Of a stretch of DNA of 64,000 nt, positions 51,147 through 61,077 are shown piece by piece. The notes below the pieces were generated by a model that did no database searches, was not told the DNA's origin, and saw only the letters and a list, made by a program, of their open reading frames with translations. The DNA is from Pseudomonas putida (GTDB lineage Bacteria; Pseudomonadota; Gammaproteobacteria; Pseudomonadales; Pseudomonadaceae), in contig NZ_JANHLC010000010.1 of NCBI RefSeq assembly GCF_028682395.1, positions 124,001-188,000 on the forward strand, read 5' to 3'. The translations under genes and the position numbers were made by a program. Within the stretch, counting starts at the first letter, position 1. Each line of letters starts with the position of its first letter.

Positions 51147-51619
51147 TCAAATACCCGATGACAGTCCAGGGCGCTCGCGCCCTGGAGGAAGAATTGACCC
51201 ACCTGACCAAAGTCGTGCGGCCCAAGCTGAGCCAGGACATTGGTACGGCGCGTGAACTGGGCGACCTCAAGGAAAACGCCGAGTACCACGCCGCCCGTGA
51301 GCAGCAGGGGATGGTTGAGGCGCGGATCCGTGATATCGAAGGGCGCATGCAGAATGCGGTCGTGATCGATGTCACCACGATTCCTCATACCGGAAAGGTG
51401 ATTTTCGGTACCACCGTTGAAATTGCCAACGTCGAAACGGATGAAAGCGTCACTTACCAGATCGTGGGTGAGGATGAAGCGGACATCAAGTCGGGCAAGA
51501 TTTCGGTTGGATCGCCCATCGCTCGCGCCTTGATTGCCAAGGAAGAGGGTGATGTGGTGACGGTCAAGACGCCCAGTGGTGTTATCGAGTACGAGATTGT
51601 CGAAGTCCGCCACATCTGA
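51143..51619 (+). CDS. greA: Transcription elongation factor GreA
   Basis: 158 residues: N-terminal coiled coil with the acidic tip ([16 protein letters not shown]) and C-terminal FKBP-like domain ([25 protein letters not shown]). It rescues backtracked RNA polymerase by stimulating transcript cleavage. The ATG overlaps the carB stop. Confidence 0.97.
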
Positions 51620-51647
51620 AAACCGGCCGCCGTTGCGGTTCGGTGCG

Positions 51648-52052
51648 ATGGCTTGGCAGCTGACCCAGGTGTTCTGGGTTGGCAGCCTGTGGTTGTTGCA
51701 CATCGTTCTGCTTCCAGTGCTGAAACAGATCGGGTTGGCGCCTTTGCTCGTAGAGGAGGTGGCTAGCCTGATGGGTGGGGTGCTGGTCGCACTCGCTGGC
51801 GTCGGAGTGCTGCTGCAGATCGGCCTGTTGGTGCGGGCGCAAGGGCTCGCGAGCCTGTGGCGCGATATGCGCGGGCAGCTATTGTTAATGGCGTTGTATG
51901 CGTGCGGGATGTACTTCCTGGTGCGCTATGGCGTGCCGCAAGCATTGCGCTGGCAGCTGTTCAGTTACCTGATCCTGGCTTTTTCCGGGTTGGTGCTGGT
52001 TTTGCAGCCGGCGCCGCAAAAGAGTTCAAGGGCGCGCCAGGCGTGCCCTTGA
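51648..52052 (+). CDS. Small inner-membrane protein of unknown function
   Basis: 134 residues with four hydrophobic spans (about 5-27, 39-61, 75-92 and 98-116), so an integral inner-membrane protein with a short basic tail. It always lies between greA and yhbY in Pseudomonas but has no known role. The ATG at 51648 is preceded by GGTGCG only, so the start is less certain. Confidence 0.75.
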   Translation: MAWQLTQVFWVGSLWLLHIVLLPVLKQIGLAPLLVEEVASLMGGVLVALAGVGVLLQIGLLVRAQGLASLWRDMRGQLLLMALYACGMYFLVRYGVPQALRWQLFSYLILAFSGLVLVLQPAPQKSSRARQACP

Positions 52053-52064
52053 GTCTCGTCGACA

Positions 52065-52373
52065 TCACTTGAAGCGGTGAATGTTCGACAGTTGCTTGTT
52101 GGCGCTGAAATTTTTGCGGTAGATCAGTGCCATCTTGCCGATGACCTGAACCAGATCCGCTTTGCCGGCCTTGCACAGCTGTGCAATGGCTTCCAGGCGG
52201 GACTCGCGATCGAGGATGTTGAGCTTGATCTTGATCAGTTCGTGATCGCTCAATGCGCGTTCGAGTTCGGCTAACACACCTTCAGTCAAACCGTTATCAG
52301 CCACAGTCAAAACTGGTTTCAGATGGTGGCCAATGGATTTGTACTGTTTCTTCTGCTCTTGAGTGAGCGGCAT
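52065..52373 (-). CDS. yhbY: CRM-domain RNA-binding protein YhbY
   Basis: 102 residues with the CRM fold (LTQEQKKQYKSIGHHLKPVLTVADNGLTEGVLAELERAL; LIKIKL). It associates with the 50S ribosomal precursor. The ATG at 52373 starts MPLTQEQKK; the frame is open further upstream into the divergent rlmE promoter and is not used. Divergent to rlmE, another 50S factor. Confidence 0.93.
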   Translation of the reverse strand: MPLTQEQKKQYKSIGHHLKPVLTVADNGLTEGVLAELERALSDHELIKIKLNILDRESRLEAIAQLCKAGKADLVQVIGKMALIYRKNFSANKQLSNIHRFK

Positions 52374-52479
52374 AATCTGACCCCTGCGTCTGATCTTGTA
52401 AAAAGCGGCGGCCAGTTTACCCGAGCGAGTCCGGGACCGCCCAGTTAATCGCGATTCGACAATTTTTTCGAGGTGGCCC

Positions 52480-53106
52480 GTGGCCCGTTCCAAGACAAGT
52501 CATAACTGGCTGAAAGAACACTTCAATGATCCTTACGTCAAAATGGCGCAAAAGGATGGCTATCGTTCACGTGCCAGCTACAAGCTGCTGGAGATCCAGG
52601 AGAAGGATCGACTGATCCGCCCTGGCATGAGCGTTATCGACCTGGGTGCCGCGCCAGGTGGTTGGTCCCAGGTGACCAGTCGTCTGATTGGTGGGCAGGG
52701 GCGTCTCATTGCGTCCGACATCCTGGAAATGGACAGCATCCCTGATGTCACCTTTATTCAGGGGGACTTCACTGAAGATGCCGTGCTTGCACAGATCCTC
52801 GACGCTGTCGGTAATACACAAGTAGACCTTGTGATTTCCGATATGGCCCCCAATATGAGTGGATTGGCTGCAGTGGATATGCCGCGTGCAATGTTCCTCT
52901 GCGAGCTGGCCCTTGATTTGGCCGGGCGAGTGTTGCGTCCGGGGGGCGACTTCCTGATCAAGGTTTTCCAGGGCGAAGGGTTCGATGTCTATCACAAGAC
53001 CGTTCGGCAGATGTTCGAGAAGGTGCAGATGCGCAAGCCTCTGTCATCGCGTGACCGTTCCCGTGAGCAGTATTTGTTGGCACGGGGCTTTCGCGGCGCG
53101 GAGTGA
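52480..53106 (+). CDS. rlmE: 23S rRNA 2'-O-methyltransferase RlmE (FtsJ)
   Basis: 208 residues with SAM motif [14 protein letters not shown] and the K-D-K-E catalytic set (Lys in the N-terminal YRSRASYKL, Asp in [11 protein letters not shown], Lys in [10 protein letters not shown]). It methylates U2552 of 23S rRNA. The start codon is GTG. It lies 200 bases before ftsH, as in E. coli where both are heat-induced; I saw no sigma32 motif here. Confidence 0.95.
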   Translation: MARSKTSHNWLKEHFNDPYVKMAQKDGYRSRASYKLLEIQEKDRLIRPGMSVIDLGAAPGGWSQVTSRLIGGQGRLIASDILEMDSIPDVTFIQGDFTEDAVLAQILDAVGNTQVDLVISDMAPNMSGLAAVDMPRAMFLCELALDLAGRVLRPGGDFLIKVFQGEGFDVYHKTVRQMFEKVQMRKPLSSRDRSREQYLLARGFRGAE

Positions 53107-53306
53107 AGGCTTCGCTGGCTCCTGATCATTGCGATAGGTTTTTTAAATAGGGCCGTTCGTCAGATTATGAAGAAAATTGTGTAGTCTAATTTCACAAAGG
53201 GTTACAGACAGCGCCTGCCAGAGCTGTACGTAATGTAGTAAGTTAGGTCGGTGAATATCATGCGAAGCACGCTCCAGTAGCGGAGCTGGCTTCAGAGGGT
53301 AGCTAA

Positions 53307-55220
53307 TTGAACGATATGGCAAAGAATTTGATCCTGTGGTTGATCATCGCGGCTGTCCTGGTGACGGTGATGAACAACTTCTCCAGTCCAAACGAGCCGC
53401 AGACCCTCGCTTATTCCGACTTCATTCAGCAGGTCAAGGATGGCAAGGTCGAGCGCGTCGCGGTCGATGGCTATGTCATCACTGGCAAGCGCAACGATGG
53501 CGACAGCTTCAAGACCATTCGTCCGGCAATCCAGGACAATGGGTTGATCGGCGATCTGGTCGAAAACCATGTCGTGGTTGAAGGCAAGCAGCCTGAGCAG
53601 CAAAGTATCTGGACGCAGTTGCTGGTCGCCAGCTTCCCGATTCTGGTGATCATTGCCGTGTTCATGTTCTTCATGCGCCAGATGCAAGGCGGTGCGGGCG
53701 GCAAGGGCGGGCCGATGAGTTTCGGCAAGAGCAAGGCGCGCCTGCTGTCGGAGGACCAGGTCAAGACCACTTTGGCTGACGTCGCAGGTTGCGACGAGGC
53801 CAAGGAAGAAGTGGGCGAGTTGGTCGAGTTCCTCCGCGATCCAGGCAAGTTCCAGCGCCTGGGTGGTCGTATCCCTCGTGGCGTGTTGATGGTTGGCCCG
53901 CCAGGTACCGGTAAAACCCTGTTGGCCAAAGCCATTGCGGGCGAAGCCAAAGTGCCATTTTTCACCATTTCCGGTTCGGACTTCGTCGAGATGTTCGTCG
54001 GCGTGGGTGCCAGCCGTGTTCGCGATATGTTCGAGCAGGCCAAGAAGCATGCGCCGTGCATCATCTTTATCGATGAGATCGACGCGGTCGGTCGCCATCG
54101 TGGTGCGGGCATGGGCGGTGGTCACGACGAGCGCGAGCAGACCCTCAACCAGTTGCTGGTAGAGATGGATGGTTTTGAAATGAACGATGGCATCATCGTC
54201 ATTGCCGCCACCAACCGTCCGGACGTACTTGACCCTGCGCTGCTGCGTCCGGGCCGCTTCGACCGTCAGGTTGTCGTGGGTTTGCCGGATATCCGCGGTC
54301 GGGAACAGATTCTCAAGGTCCATATGCGCAAAGTGCCAGTGGGTGACGATGTCGCTCCGGCGGTTATCGCACGCGGTACTCCGGGTTTCTCCGGTGCCGA
54401 CCTGGCTAACCTGGTCAACGAGGCTTCGCTGTTCGCTGCCCGTTCCGGCAAGCGCATAGTCGAGATGAAGGAATTCGAGCTGGCCAAGGACAAGATCATG
54501 ATGGGCGCCGAGCGCAAATCGATGGTCATGTCCGACAAGGAAAAACGCAACACGGCTTACCATGAAGCAGGCCACGCCATTGTTGGGCGCGTCGTGCCTG
54601 AGCATGATCCGGTTTACAAAGTGTCGATTATCCCGCGCGGACGTGCGCTGGGTGTGACGATGTTCCTGCCGGAAGAAGACCGCTATAGCCTGTCCAAGCG
54701 TGCGCTGATCAGTCAGATCTGCTCGCTGTACGGTGGCCGTATTGCTGAAGAAATGACCCTGGGCTTCGACGGTGTGACCACCGGGGCCTCCAATGACATC
54801 ATGCGCGCCAGCCAGATTGCGCGGAACATGGTGACCAAGTGGGGGCTGTCCGAGAAGCTCGGGCCGTTGATGTACGCTGAGGAAGAAGGTGAGGTGTTCC
54901 TGGGGCGCAGTGCTGGTAGCCAGCATGCAAGCCTCTCGGCCGAGACGGCGAAGCTGATCGACTCCGAGGTGCGCAGCATCATTGACCAGTGCTACGGCAC
55001 CGCCAAGCAGATCCTGACGGAAAACCGCGACAAGCTCGATGCCATGGCTGATGCCTTGATGAAGTACGAAACCATCGATGCCGAGCAGATCGACGACATC
55101 ATGGCCGGTCGTACGCCGCGCGAGCCGCGTGACTGGGAGGGTGGTTCGGGAACGCCGCCACCGGTTGTTCAGAATGAGCGGCCGGAAACACCGATCGGTG
55201 GCCCAGCAGCTGATCACTAA
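53307..55220 (+). CDS. ftsH: ATP-dependent zinc metalloprotease FtsH
   Basis: 637 residues: two membrane spans (about 5-24 and 105-125) around a periplasmic part, AAA module with Walker A GPPGTGKT (about 196-203) and second region of homology, and zinc motif HEAGH. It degrades membrane proteins and regulators such as sigma32 and LpxC. The start is TTG at 53307, seven or eight bases after AGAGGG; the ATG at 53316 lacks a well-placed site. Confidence 0.96.
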   Translation: MNDMAKNLILWLIIAAVLVTVMNNFSSPNEPQTLAYSDFIQQVKDGKVERVAVDGYVITGKRNDGDSFKTIRPAIQDNGLIGDLVENHVVVEGKQPEQQSIWTQLLVASFPILVIIAVFMFFMRQMQGGAGGKGGPMSFGKSKARLLSEDQVKTTLADVAGCDEAKEEVGELVEFLRDPGKFQRLGGRIPRGVLMVGPPGTGKTLLAKAIAGEAKVPFFTISGSDFVEMFVGVGASRVRDMFEQAKKHAPCIIFIDEIDAVGRHRGAGMGGGHDEREQTLNQLLVEMDGFEMNDGIIVIAATNRPDVLDPALLRPGRFDRQVVVGLPDIRGREQILKVHMRKVPVGDDVAPAVIARGTPGFSGADLANLVNEASLFAARSGKRIVEMKEFELAKDKIMMGAERKSMVMSDKEKRNTAYHEAGHAIVGRVVPEHDPVYKVSIIPRGRALGVTMFLPEEDRYSLSKRALISQICSLYGGRIAEEMTLGFDGVTTGASNDIMRASQIARNMVTKWGLSEKLGPLMYAEEEGEVFLGRSAGSQHASLSAETAKLIDSEVRSIIDQCYGTAKQILTENRDKLDAMADALMKYETIDAEQIDDIMAGRTPREPRDWEGGSGTPPPVVQNERPETPIGGPAADH

Positions 55221-55228
55221 GGCTTGAG

Positions 55229-56080
55229 ATGACTTCTGTACAGTCCCTGACCCGGTTGCCTTGCGGCAACCGGGTTCTTGATTTGGCCCATACGCATGTT
55301 ATGGGCATTCTTAATGTCACCCCTGATTCCTTCTCCGATGGCGGCCGTTTCAGCCAGCGGGACGCAGCTTTGCGCCACGCTGAAGCGATGGTACTTGCCG
55401 GTGCTACGTTGATCGATGTCGGCGGTGAGTCGACCCGTCCAGGTGCTCGTGCGGTCTCGCCCCTTGAAGAGCTGGAGCGTGTGGCGCCGGTCGTCGAGCT
55501 TATCGCTCGCGAGCTGGATGTGATTATTTCGGTGGATACGTCCACGCCAGCGGTCATGCGCGAAACAGCGCGGCTGGGGGCGGGGCTGATCAACGATGTG
55601 CGTTCCCTGCAGCGTGACGGTGCGTTGGACGCCGCGGCGGCTACCGGGCTGCCGGTATGCCTGATGCATATGCTGGGCGAGCCTGGAGATATGCAGGACA
55701 GTCCGCATTACGACGACCTGTTGGGTGAGGTCTCCGGCTTTCTGAGGGAGCGCATGCGTCAGTGTGACCTGGCGGGCATTCCTAAAGAACGCATTATCCT
55801 TGATCCTGGTTTTGGCTTTGCCAAAACCCTGCAACACAATTTAAGTCTGTTCAGGCAAATGGATGCCTTGCTGGATCTGGGGTGCCCGCTTTTGGTGGGT
55901 GTCTCGCGCAAGAGCATGATCGGTCTGGCATTGAATCGCCCGGTGGGGGAGCGCCTGTACGGCGGCTTGGCGCTTGCAGCGTTGGCCGTGAGCAAGGGGG
56001 CGCGAATTCTCAGGGTGCATGACGTGGCCGAGACGGTCGATGTCGTGCGGATGATCGAGGCCGTCGAGGCTGCTGAATAA
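55229..56080 (+). CDS. folP: Dihydropteroate synthase
   Basis: 283 residues with both DHPS signatures, [14 protein letters not shown] and [11 protein letters not shown], and [10 protein letters not shown] and [11 protein letters not shown] near the C-terminus. It joins p-aminobenzoate to the pterin in folate synthesis and is the sulfonamide target. It starts 8 bases after ftsH and is followed by glmM at 16 bases, one operon. Confidence 0.97.
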   Translation: MTSVQSLTRLPCGNRVLDLAHTHVMGILNVTPDSFSDGGRFSQRDAALRHAEAMVLAGATLIDVGGESTRPGARAVSPLEELERVAPVVELIARELDVIISVDTSTPAVMRETARLGAGLINDVRSLQRDGALDAAAATGLPVCLMHMLGEPGDMQDSPHYDDLLGEVSGFLRERMRQCDLAGIPKERIILDPGFGFAKTLQHNLSLFRQMDALLDLGCPLLVGVSRKSMIGLALNRPVGERLYGGLALAALAVSKGARILRVHDVAETVDVVRMIEAVEAAE

Positions 56081-56096
56081 GAAAGATGGAGCTCTT

Positions 56097-57434
56097 ATGA
56101 CTAAGAAGTACTTTGGAACCGACGGCATTCGCGGTCGGGTTGGTGTTTATCCCATTACCCCCGACTTTATGCTCAAGCTTGGCTGGGCTGCCGGTATGGC
56201 ATTCCGCAAGCTGGGCACTTGCCGTGTCCTGGTGGGCAAGGACACGCGAATTTCCGGTTACATGTTTGAGTCCGCGCTGGAGGCAGGTCTTTCCGCCGCA
56301 GGTGCCGACGTGATGTTGCTCGGGCCTATGCCGACCCCGGCAATCGCTTATCTGACGCGCACCTTCCATGCTGAGGCGGGTATTGTCATCAGCGCCTCGC
56401 ACAACCCTCATGATGACAACGGCATCAAGTTCTTCTCTGGCCAGGGTACCAAGCTGCCGGATGAGGTCGAGTTGATGATCGAGGAGCTGCTTGAGGCGCC
56501 GATGACCGTCGTCGAGTCCAGCCAGCTGGGCAAGGTGTCGCGAATCAATGACGCGGCAGGTCGCTATATCGAATTCTGCAAAAGCAGCGTGCCGACCGGA
56601 ACTGATCTGGCCGGGCTGAAAATCGTGCTCGATTGCGCACACGGCGCGACCTACAAGGTGGCACCTAGCGTATTTCGTGAATTGGGTGCCCAGGTCGTTG
56701 TTCTGTCCGCCTCTCCTGACGGCCTGAACATCAACGACAACTGCGGCTCTACCCATATGGCGTCGTTGCAGGCGGCTGTGTTGGCTGAGCAGGCGGACCT
56801 GGGTATCGCCTTCGATGGCGATGGTGACCGCGTGCTGATGGTCGATCATACCGGTGCGGTCGTTGATGGCGACGAGTTGCTGTTCATCATTGCGCGCGAC
56901 CTGGCTGAACGCGGCAAGCTGCACGGTGGTGTGGTCGGGACGCTGATGAGTAACCTGGGCCTGGAACTGGCGCTGGCTGAGCTGAATATTCCCTTTGTCC
57001 GGGCCAATGTCGGTGACCGTTATGTGATCGCCGAGCTGATGGAGCGCAACTGGATGGTCGGCGGTGAAAACTCCGGGCATATCCTGTGTTTGCACAACAC
57101 CACCACGGGCGATGCGATTGTGGCTGCGCTGCAGGTGCTTATGGCGCTGCGTCGTCGCGGCGAAGGCTTGGCCCAGTCTCGGCAGGCGTTGCGCAAATGC
57201 CCGCAGGTGTTGGTCAATGTGCGCTTTGCCGGGGGTGTCGACCCGATCAATCATCCGGCCGTGAAGGAAGGTTGTGAGCGTGTTACCCAGGCAATGGCTG
57301 GGCGTGGCCGGGTGTTGTTGCGCAAGTCGGGCACGGAACCGCTGGTGCGTGTGATGGTTGAAGGTGACGATGAGGCGGTGGTTCGTGCTCATGCACAAGA
57401 GCTGGCAAAACTGGTTGCTGAAGTTTGCGCTTGA
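56097..57434 (+). CDS. glmM: Phosphoglucosamine mutase
   Basis: 445 residues. The phosphoserine loop is [12 protein letters not shown], the metal loop FDGDGDR, and the sugar-binding GGENSGH. It converts glucosamine-6-phosphate to the 1-phosphate for cell-wall UDP-GlcNAc. The start [10 protein letters not shown] follows MTKKYF and a GAGCT site. Lies in the ftsH-folP-glmM-tpiA-secG cluster found across Pseudomonas. Confidence 0.97.
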   Translation: MTKKYFGTDGIRGRVGVYPITPDFMLKLGWAAGMAFRKLGTCRVLVGKDTRISGYMFESALEAGLSAAGADVMLLGPMPTPAIAYLTRTFHAEAGIVISASHNPHDDNGIKFFSGQGTKLPDEVELMIEELLEAPMTVVESSQLGKVSRINDAAGRYIEFCKSSVPTGTDLAGLKIVLDCAHGATYKVAPSVFRELGAQVVVLSASPDGLNINDNCGSTHMASLQAAVLAEQADLGIAFDGDGDRVLMVDHTGAVVDGDELLFIIARDLAERGKLHGGVVGTLMSNLGLELALAELNIPFVRANVGDRYVIAELMERNWMVGGENSGHILCLHNTTTGDAIVAALQVLMALRRRGEGLAQSRQALRKCPQVLVNVRFAGGVDPINHPAVKEGCERVTQAMAGRGRVLLRKSGTEPLVRVMVEGDDEAVVRAHAQELAKLVAEVCA

Positions 57435-57500
57435 TTTCGGCTTGCCAGTGATGATGCGGTTGGGTAACATCTGCGCCCACTTTGACCGACGAGGTACAGC

Positions 57501-58256
57501 ATGCGTCGCCCTATGGTTGCTGGTAACTGGAAGATGCACGGTACCCGCGCCAGCGTCGCTGAGCTGATCAAGGGGCTTCGTGGTCTGGCTTTGCCGAGCG
57601 GTGTCGATGTCGCGGTTTTCCCGCCATGTCTGTACATCACTCAAGTGATTGACGGCCTTAAAGGCAAGTCGATTGCGGTCGGTGCGCAAAACTCGGCTGT
57701 AGAGCCGATGCAGGGCGCACTGACCGGTGAGATTGCGCCGAGTCAGTTGGTTGATGCCGGTTGCTCGCTGGTTCTGATTGGGCATTCGGAGCGCCGCCAA
57801 CTGATGGGCGAACGTGATGGAATGCTCAATCGCAAGTTTGCCGCTGCGCAGGCTTGTGGCCTGACCCCGGTGCTCTGCATTGGCGAGACGCTGGAGCAGC
57901 GCGAAGCCGGCAAGACGCTCGAGGTTGTAGGGCGTCAGTTGGGCAGCATCATCGAAGAGTTGGGTGTAGGTGCTTTTGCCAAGGCGGTTATCGCTTACGA
58001 GCCGGTCTGGGCCATTGGCACTGGACTGACAGCAACACCGCAACAAGCGCAGGATGTGCACGCCGCCATCCGCGCGCAGTTGGCGACAGAGAATTCTGAA
58101 GTGGCACGAGGTGTGCGGCTTCTATACGGCGGCAGCGTGAAGGCGGCCAATGCGGTCGAACTGTTCGGCATGCCGGATATCGATGGGGGGCTCATTGGTG
58201 GAGCTTCCCTGAATGCAGATGAGTTCGGTGCGATTTGTCGCGCCGCGGGAAACTGA
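57501..58256 (+). CDS. tpiA: Triosephosphate isomerase
   Basis: 251 residues with the TIM active site: Lys in AGNWKMHG, His in GHSERR, Glu in [11 protein letters not shown], and phosphate loop [10 protein letters not shown]. It interconverts dihydroxyacetone phosphate and glyceraldehyde-3-phosphate. It lies 66 bases after glmM and 4 bases before secG. Confidence 0.97.
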   Translation: MRRPMVAGNWKMHGTRASVAELIKGLRGLALPSGVDVAVFPPCLYITQVIDGLKGKSIAVGAQNSAVEPMQGALTGEIAPSQLVDAGCSLVLIGHSERRQLMGERDGMLNRKFAAAQACGLTPVLCIGETLEQREAGKTLEVVGRQLGSIIEELGVGAFAKAVIAYEPVWAIGTGLTATPQQAQDVHAAIRAQLATENSEVARGVRLLYGGSVKAANAVELFGMPDIDGGLIGGASLNADEFGAICRAAGN

Positions 58257-58260
58257 GAAA

Positions 58261-58644
58261 ATGCTGGAAACAGTCGTAGTCGTTTTTCATCTGTTGGGTG
58301 CTCTGGGCGTTGTCGCCTTGGTATTGCTGCAACAGGGCAAAGGTGCGGACGCTGGCGCGTCTTTCGGAGCAGGTGCATCAAATACTGTGTTCGGAAGCCA
58401 AGGTTCCTCTACCTTTCTTAGTAAGTTTACTGCTATACTTGCCGCAGGTTTTTTCATAACCAGCTTGGGGTTAGGTTACTTTGCTAAAGAGAAAGCTCAA
58501 GAGCTGACTCAAGTAGGTTTGCCAAATCCAGCAGTTCTGGAAGTTCCAAAGCAACAACCGGCTTCTGATGATGTTCCGGTGCTTCAAGAGCAAAAGTCGG
58601 CTACTGATGTGACTGACGTACCTCAAGCTCCTGAGCAGAAGTAA
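58261..58644 (+). CDS. secG: Protein-export membrane protein SecG
   Basis: 127 residues with two membrane spans (about 3-21 and 54-74) flanking the conserved [27 protein letters not shown] loop, then a Glu/Pro-rich tail longer than in E. coli. It is the third subunit of the SecYEG channel. The tRNA-Leu gene begins 29 bases downstream, as in many Proteobacteria. Confidence 0.96.
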   Translation: MLETVVVVFHLLGALGVVALVLLQQGKGADAGASFGAGASNTVFGSQGSSTFLSKFTAILAAGFFITSLGLGYFAKEKAQELTQVGLPNPAVLEVPKQQPASDDVPVLQEQKSATDVTDVPQAPEQK

Positions 58645-58672
58645 GAAGGTCCAAGGCTGTAAATGTTGTATT

Positions 58673-58758
58673 GCCGAGGTGGTGGAATTGGTAGACACGC
58701 AACCTTGAGGTGGTTGTGCCCATAGGGTGTAGGGGTTCGAGTCCCCTTCTCGGTACCA
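58673..58758 (+). tRNA. tRNA-Leu (GAG)
   Basis: 86 bases with an encoded CCA. The anticodon arm is CAACC-TTGAGGT-GGTTG, giving anticodon GAG; there is a long variable arm as expected for leucine, and the T-arm GGGGTTCGAGTCCCC. It sits between secG and the fMet tRNA. Confidence 0.96.
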
Positions 58759-58770
58759 ATTAGTCAGGAG

Positions 58771-58793
58771 AGCCCGCGATTGCGGGCTTTCTT
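58771..58793 (+). terminator. Terminator after tRNA-Leu
   Basis: AGCCCGC-GATT-GCGGGCT (58771-58788) followed by TTCTT, 13 bases after the tRNA. Confidence 0.85.
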
Positions 58794-58855
58794 GCAGGTG
58801 GAAGGTTGGATTGACCCTGTAGGGGATCAGTCGTATACTTCCGCCCCAGCTTTGT

Positions 58856-58932
<77 letters not shown>

Positions 58933-58942
58933 GTTTTAGCGG

Positions 58943-58964
58943 AGCCCCTTTTCAGGGGCTTTTT
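58943..58964 (+). terminator. Terminator after tRNA-fMet
   Basis: AGCCCCT-TTTC-AGGGGCT (58943-58960) with a TTTT tail. It partly separates the tRNA from the downstream operon. Confidence 0.85.
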
Positions 58965-59010
58965 GTTAGCTGGACACTTTATGACGCCGTTGTTCGACGG
59001 CGTATCAGGG

Positions 59011-59032
59011 ATGGGCGCTTCGCCCATTTTTT
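59011..59032 (+). terminator. Second terminator/attenuator before rimP
   Basis: ATGGGCG-CTT-CGCCCAT (59011-59027) with a run of six T residues, 30 bases before rimP; a 7-bp hairpin (58984-59003) lies just ahead. Together they look like a leader attenuator for the nusA operon, which is known in E. coli to be autoregulated by NusA. Confidence 0.75.
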
Positions 59033-59062
59033 ATTTGCAAAAGCATGCACGAGGGGGTTCAT

Positions 59063-59521
59063 GTGTCGAGCAAGCTAGAACAGTTGCAGGCCTTGTTGGC
59101 CCCGGTGGTCGAGGCTCTTGGCTATCAATGTTGGGGGATCGAGTTCGTCTCCCAGGGTCGACATTCACTGCTGCGTATTTATATCGATAAAGAAGAGGGT
59201 GTCCTGGTGGACGACTGCGCGATTGTCAGTCGCCAGGTCAGTGGCGTGCTGGATGTCGAAGATCCAATCACCTCTGAATACACCCTTGAGGTTTCTTCTC
59301 CAGGCATGGAACGCCCGCTGTTCACCCTTGAACAGTTTGCCTCGCATGCCGGGGAACAAGTGAAAATAAAGCTGCGCTCGCCTTTTGAAGGTCGACGCAA
59401 CTTTCAGGGCCTTCTGCGCGGAGTGGAAGAGCAGGATGTCGTGGTGCAGGTAGAAGACCACGAGTTCCTGTTGCCGATCGATTTGATCGACAAGGCCAAC
59501 ATTATTCCCAGTTTTGACTGA
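59063..59521 (+). CDS. rimP: Ribosome maturation factor RimP
   Basis: 152 residues: [27 protein letters not shown] at the start and [22 protein letters not shown] in the middle. It helps assemble the 30S subunit. The start is GTG at 59063, with GAGGGGG upstream; an ATG at 59045 is in frame but comes before that site. It leads the rimP-nusA-infB-rbfA operon. Confidence 0.94.
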   Translation: MSSKLEQLQALLAPVVEALGYQCWGIEFVSQGRHSLLRIYIDKEEGVLVDDCAIVSRQVSGVLDVEDPITSEYTLEVSSPGMERPLFTLEQFASHAGEQVKIKLRSPFEGRRNFQGLLRGVEEQDVVVQVEDHEFLLPIDLIDKANIIPSFD

Positions 59522-59568
59522 GACGCGGATCCCGCGGATCCAATGGCTTGCGAAAGGCGAGGCGTACG

Positions 59569-61050
59569 ATGAGCAAAGAAGTACTGCTGGTTGTTGAGTC
59601 GGTATCCAATGAAAAGGGCGTACCGGCAAACGTTATTTTTGAAGCGCTGGAGCTGGCTCTGGCCACCGCTACTAAAAAGCGTTTTGAAGACGAAGTCGAT
59701 CTGCGTGTGGAAATCAATCGCCACACCGGTAACTATGAAACTTTCCGTCGCTGGACTGTGGTCGAGGACGAGGATCTTGATGATCCGGCCATCGAATTGG
59801 CCGTCGACCAGGCCCAGGAAAAACAGCCAGGCGCGAAGGCCGGCGATATCGTTGAAGTCAAAATCGACTCCATCGAATTCGGCCGCATCGCTGCTCAGAC
59901 CGCCAAGCAGGTCATCGTGCAGAAAGTGCGCGAAGCCGAGCGGGCTCAGGTCGTGGATGCCTATCGCGAGCGCCTGGGAGAAATCATCTCCGGCACCGTG
60001 AAGAAAGTCACTCGCGACAACGTCATTGTCGACCTGGGCAACAATGCCGAGGCGCTGTTGGCGCGTGAAGACATCATTTCTCGTGAGACTTTCCGCGTGG
60101 GTGTGCGTCTGCGTGCACTGCTCAAGGAAATTCGCACGGAAAACCGTGGCCCTCAATTGATCCTTTCGCGCACCGCGCCTGAGATGCTGATCGAGTTGTT
60201 CCGCATCGAAGTGCCGGAAATTGCCGAAGGTCTGATCGAAGTGATGGCCGCTTCTCGTGATCCTGGATCGCGAGCTAAAATTGCCGTCCGTTCCAAGGAC
60301 AAGCGCATCGATCCGCAAGGTGCCTGCATCGGCATGCGCGGTTCGCGCGTCCAGGCGGTATCGGGCGAGCTGGGTGGTGAGCGTGTAGATATTGTCCTGT
60401 GGGACGATAACCCTGCCCAGTTCGTGATCAATGCCATGTCGCCGGCGGAAGTCGCGGCAATTATCGTTGACGAAGATGCCCATGCCATGGACATCGCCGT
60501 TGGCGCAGACAATCTGGCTCAGGCCATCGGTCGCGGTGGTCAGAACGTACGTCTGGCCAGCCAGCTCACCGGCTGGACCCTGAACGTGATGACCGAATCG
60601 GACATCCAGGCCAAGCAGCAAGCTGAAACCGGCGACATCCTGCGCAACTTCATCGAAGAGTTGGAAGTCGACGAAGAATTGGCGCAGGTACTGGTCGATG
60701 AAGGCTTCACTAGCCTGGAAGAGATTGCCTACGTACCGTTGGAAGAAATGCTCAACATCGACGGCTTTGACGAGGAAATCGTCAACGAGCTTCGCGCTCG
60801 GGCCAAGGATCGTTTGTTGACTAAAGCCATCGCTACTGAGGAAAAGCTGGCAGACGCCCATCCGGCCGAAGACCTGCTCTCGCTTGAGGGTATGGACAAG
60901 GATTTGGCGATGGAACTGGCGGTGCGCGGCGTAATTACCCGCGAAGACCTGGCCGAGCAGTCTATTGACGACCTGCTCGACATCGACGGCATTGACGATG
61001 ATCGTGCCGGCAAGTTGATCATGGCCGCCCGAGCCCATTGGTTCGAGTAA
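59569..61050 (+). CDS. nusA: Transcription termination/antitermination factor NusA
   Basis: 493 residues: N-terminal RNA polymerase-binding domain, S1 (about 135-200), KH1 and KH2 (about 230-345, with [17 protein letters not shown]), and two C-terminal acidic repeats (about 365-490). It modulates pausing, termination and antitermination. AAAGGCGAGG lies upstream of the ATG. Standard length for the genus. Confidence 0.97.
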   Translation: MSKEVLLVVESVSNEKGVPANVIFEALELALATATKKRFEDEVDLRVEINRHTGNYETFRRWTVVEDEDLDDPAIELAVDQAQEKQPGAKAGDIVEVKIDSIEFGRIAAQTAKQVIVQKVREAERAQVVDAYRERLGEIISGTVKKVTRDNVIVDLGNNAEALLAREDIISRETFRVGVRLRALLKEIRTENRGPQLILSRTAPEMLIELFRIEVPEIAEGLIEVMAASRDPGSRAKIAVRSKDKRIDPQGACIGMRGSRVQAVSGELGGERVDIVLWDDNPAQFVINAMSPAEVAAIIVDEDAHAMDIAVGADNLAQAIGRGGQNVRLASQLTGWTLNVMTESDIQAKQQAETGDILRNFIEELEVDEELAQVLVDEGFTSLEEIAYVPLEEMLNIDGFDEEIVNELRARAKDRLLTKAIATEEKLADAHPAEDLLSLEGMDKDLAMELAVRGVITREDLAEQSIDDLLDIDGIDDDRAGKLIMAARAHWFE

Positions 61051-61077
61051 TTAGGCGCGGCCTGAGGAGAGAAGTGC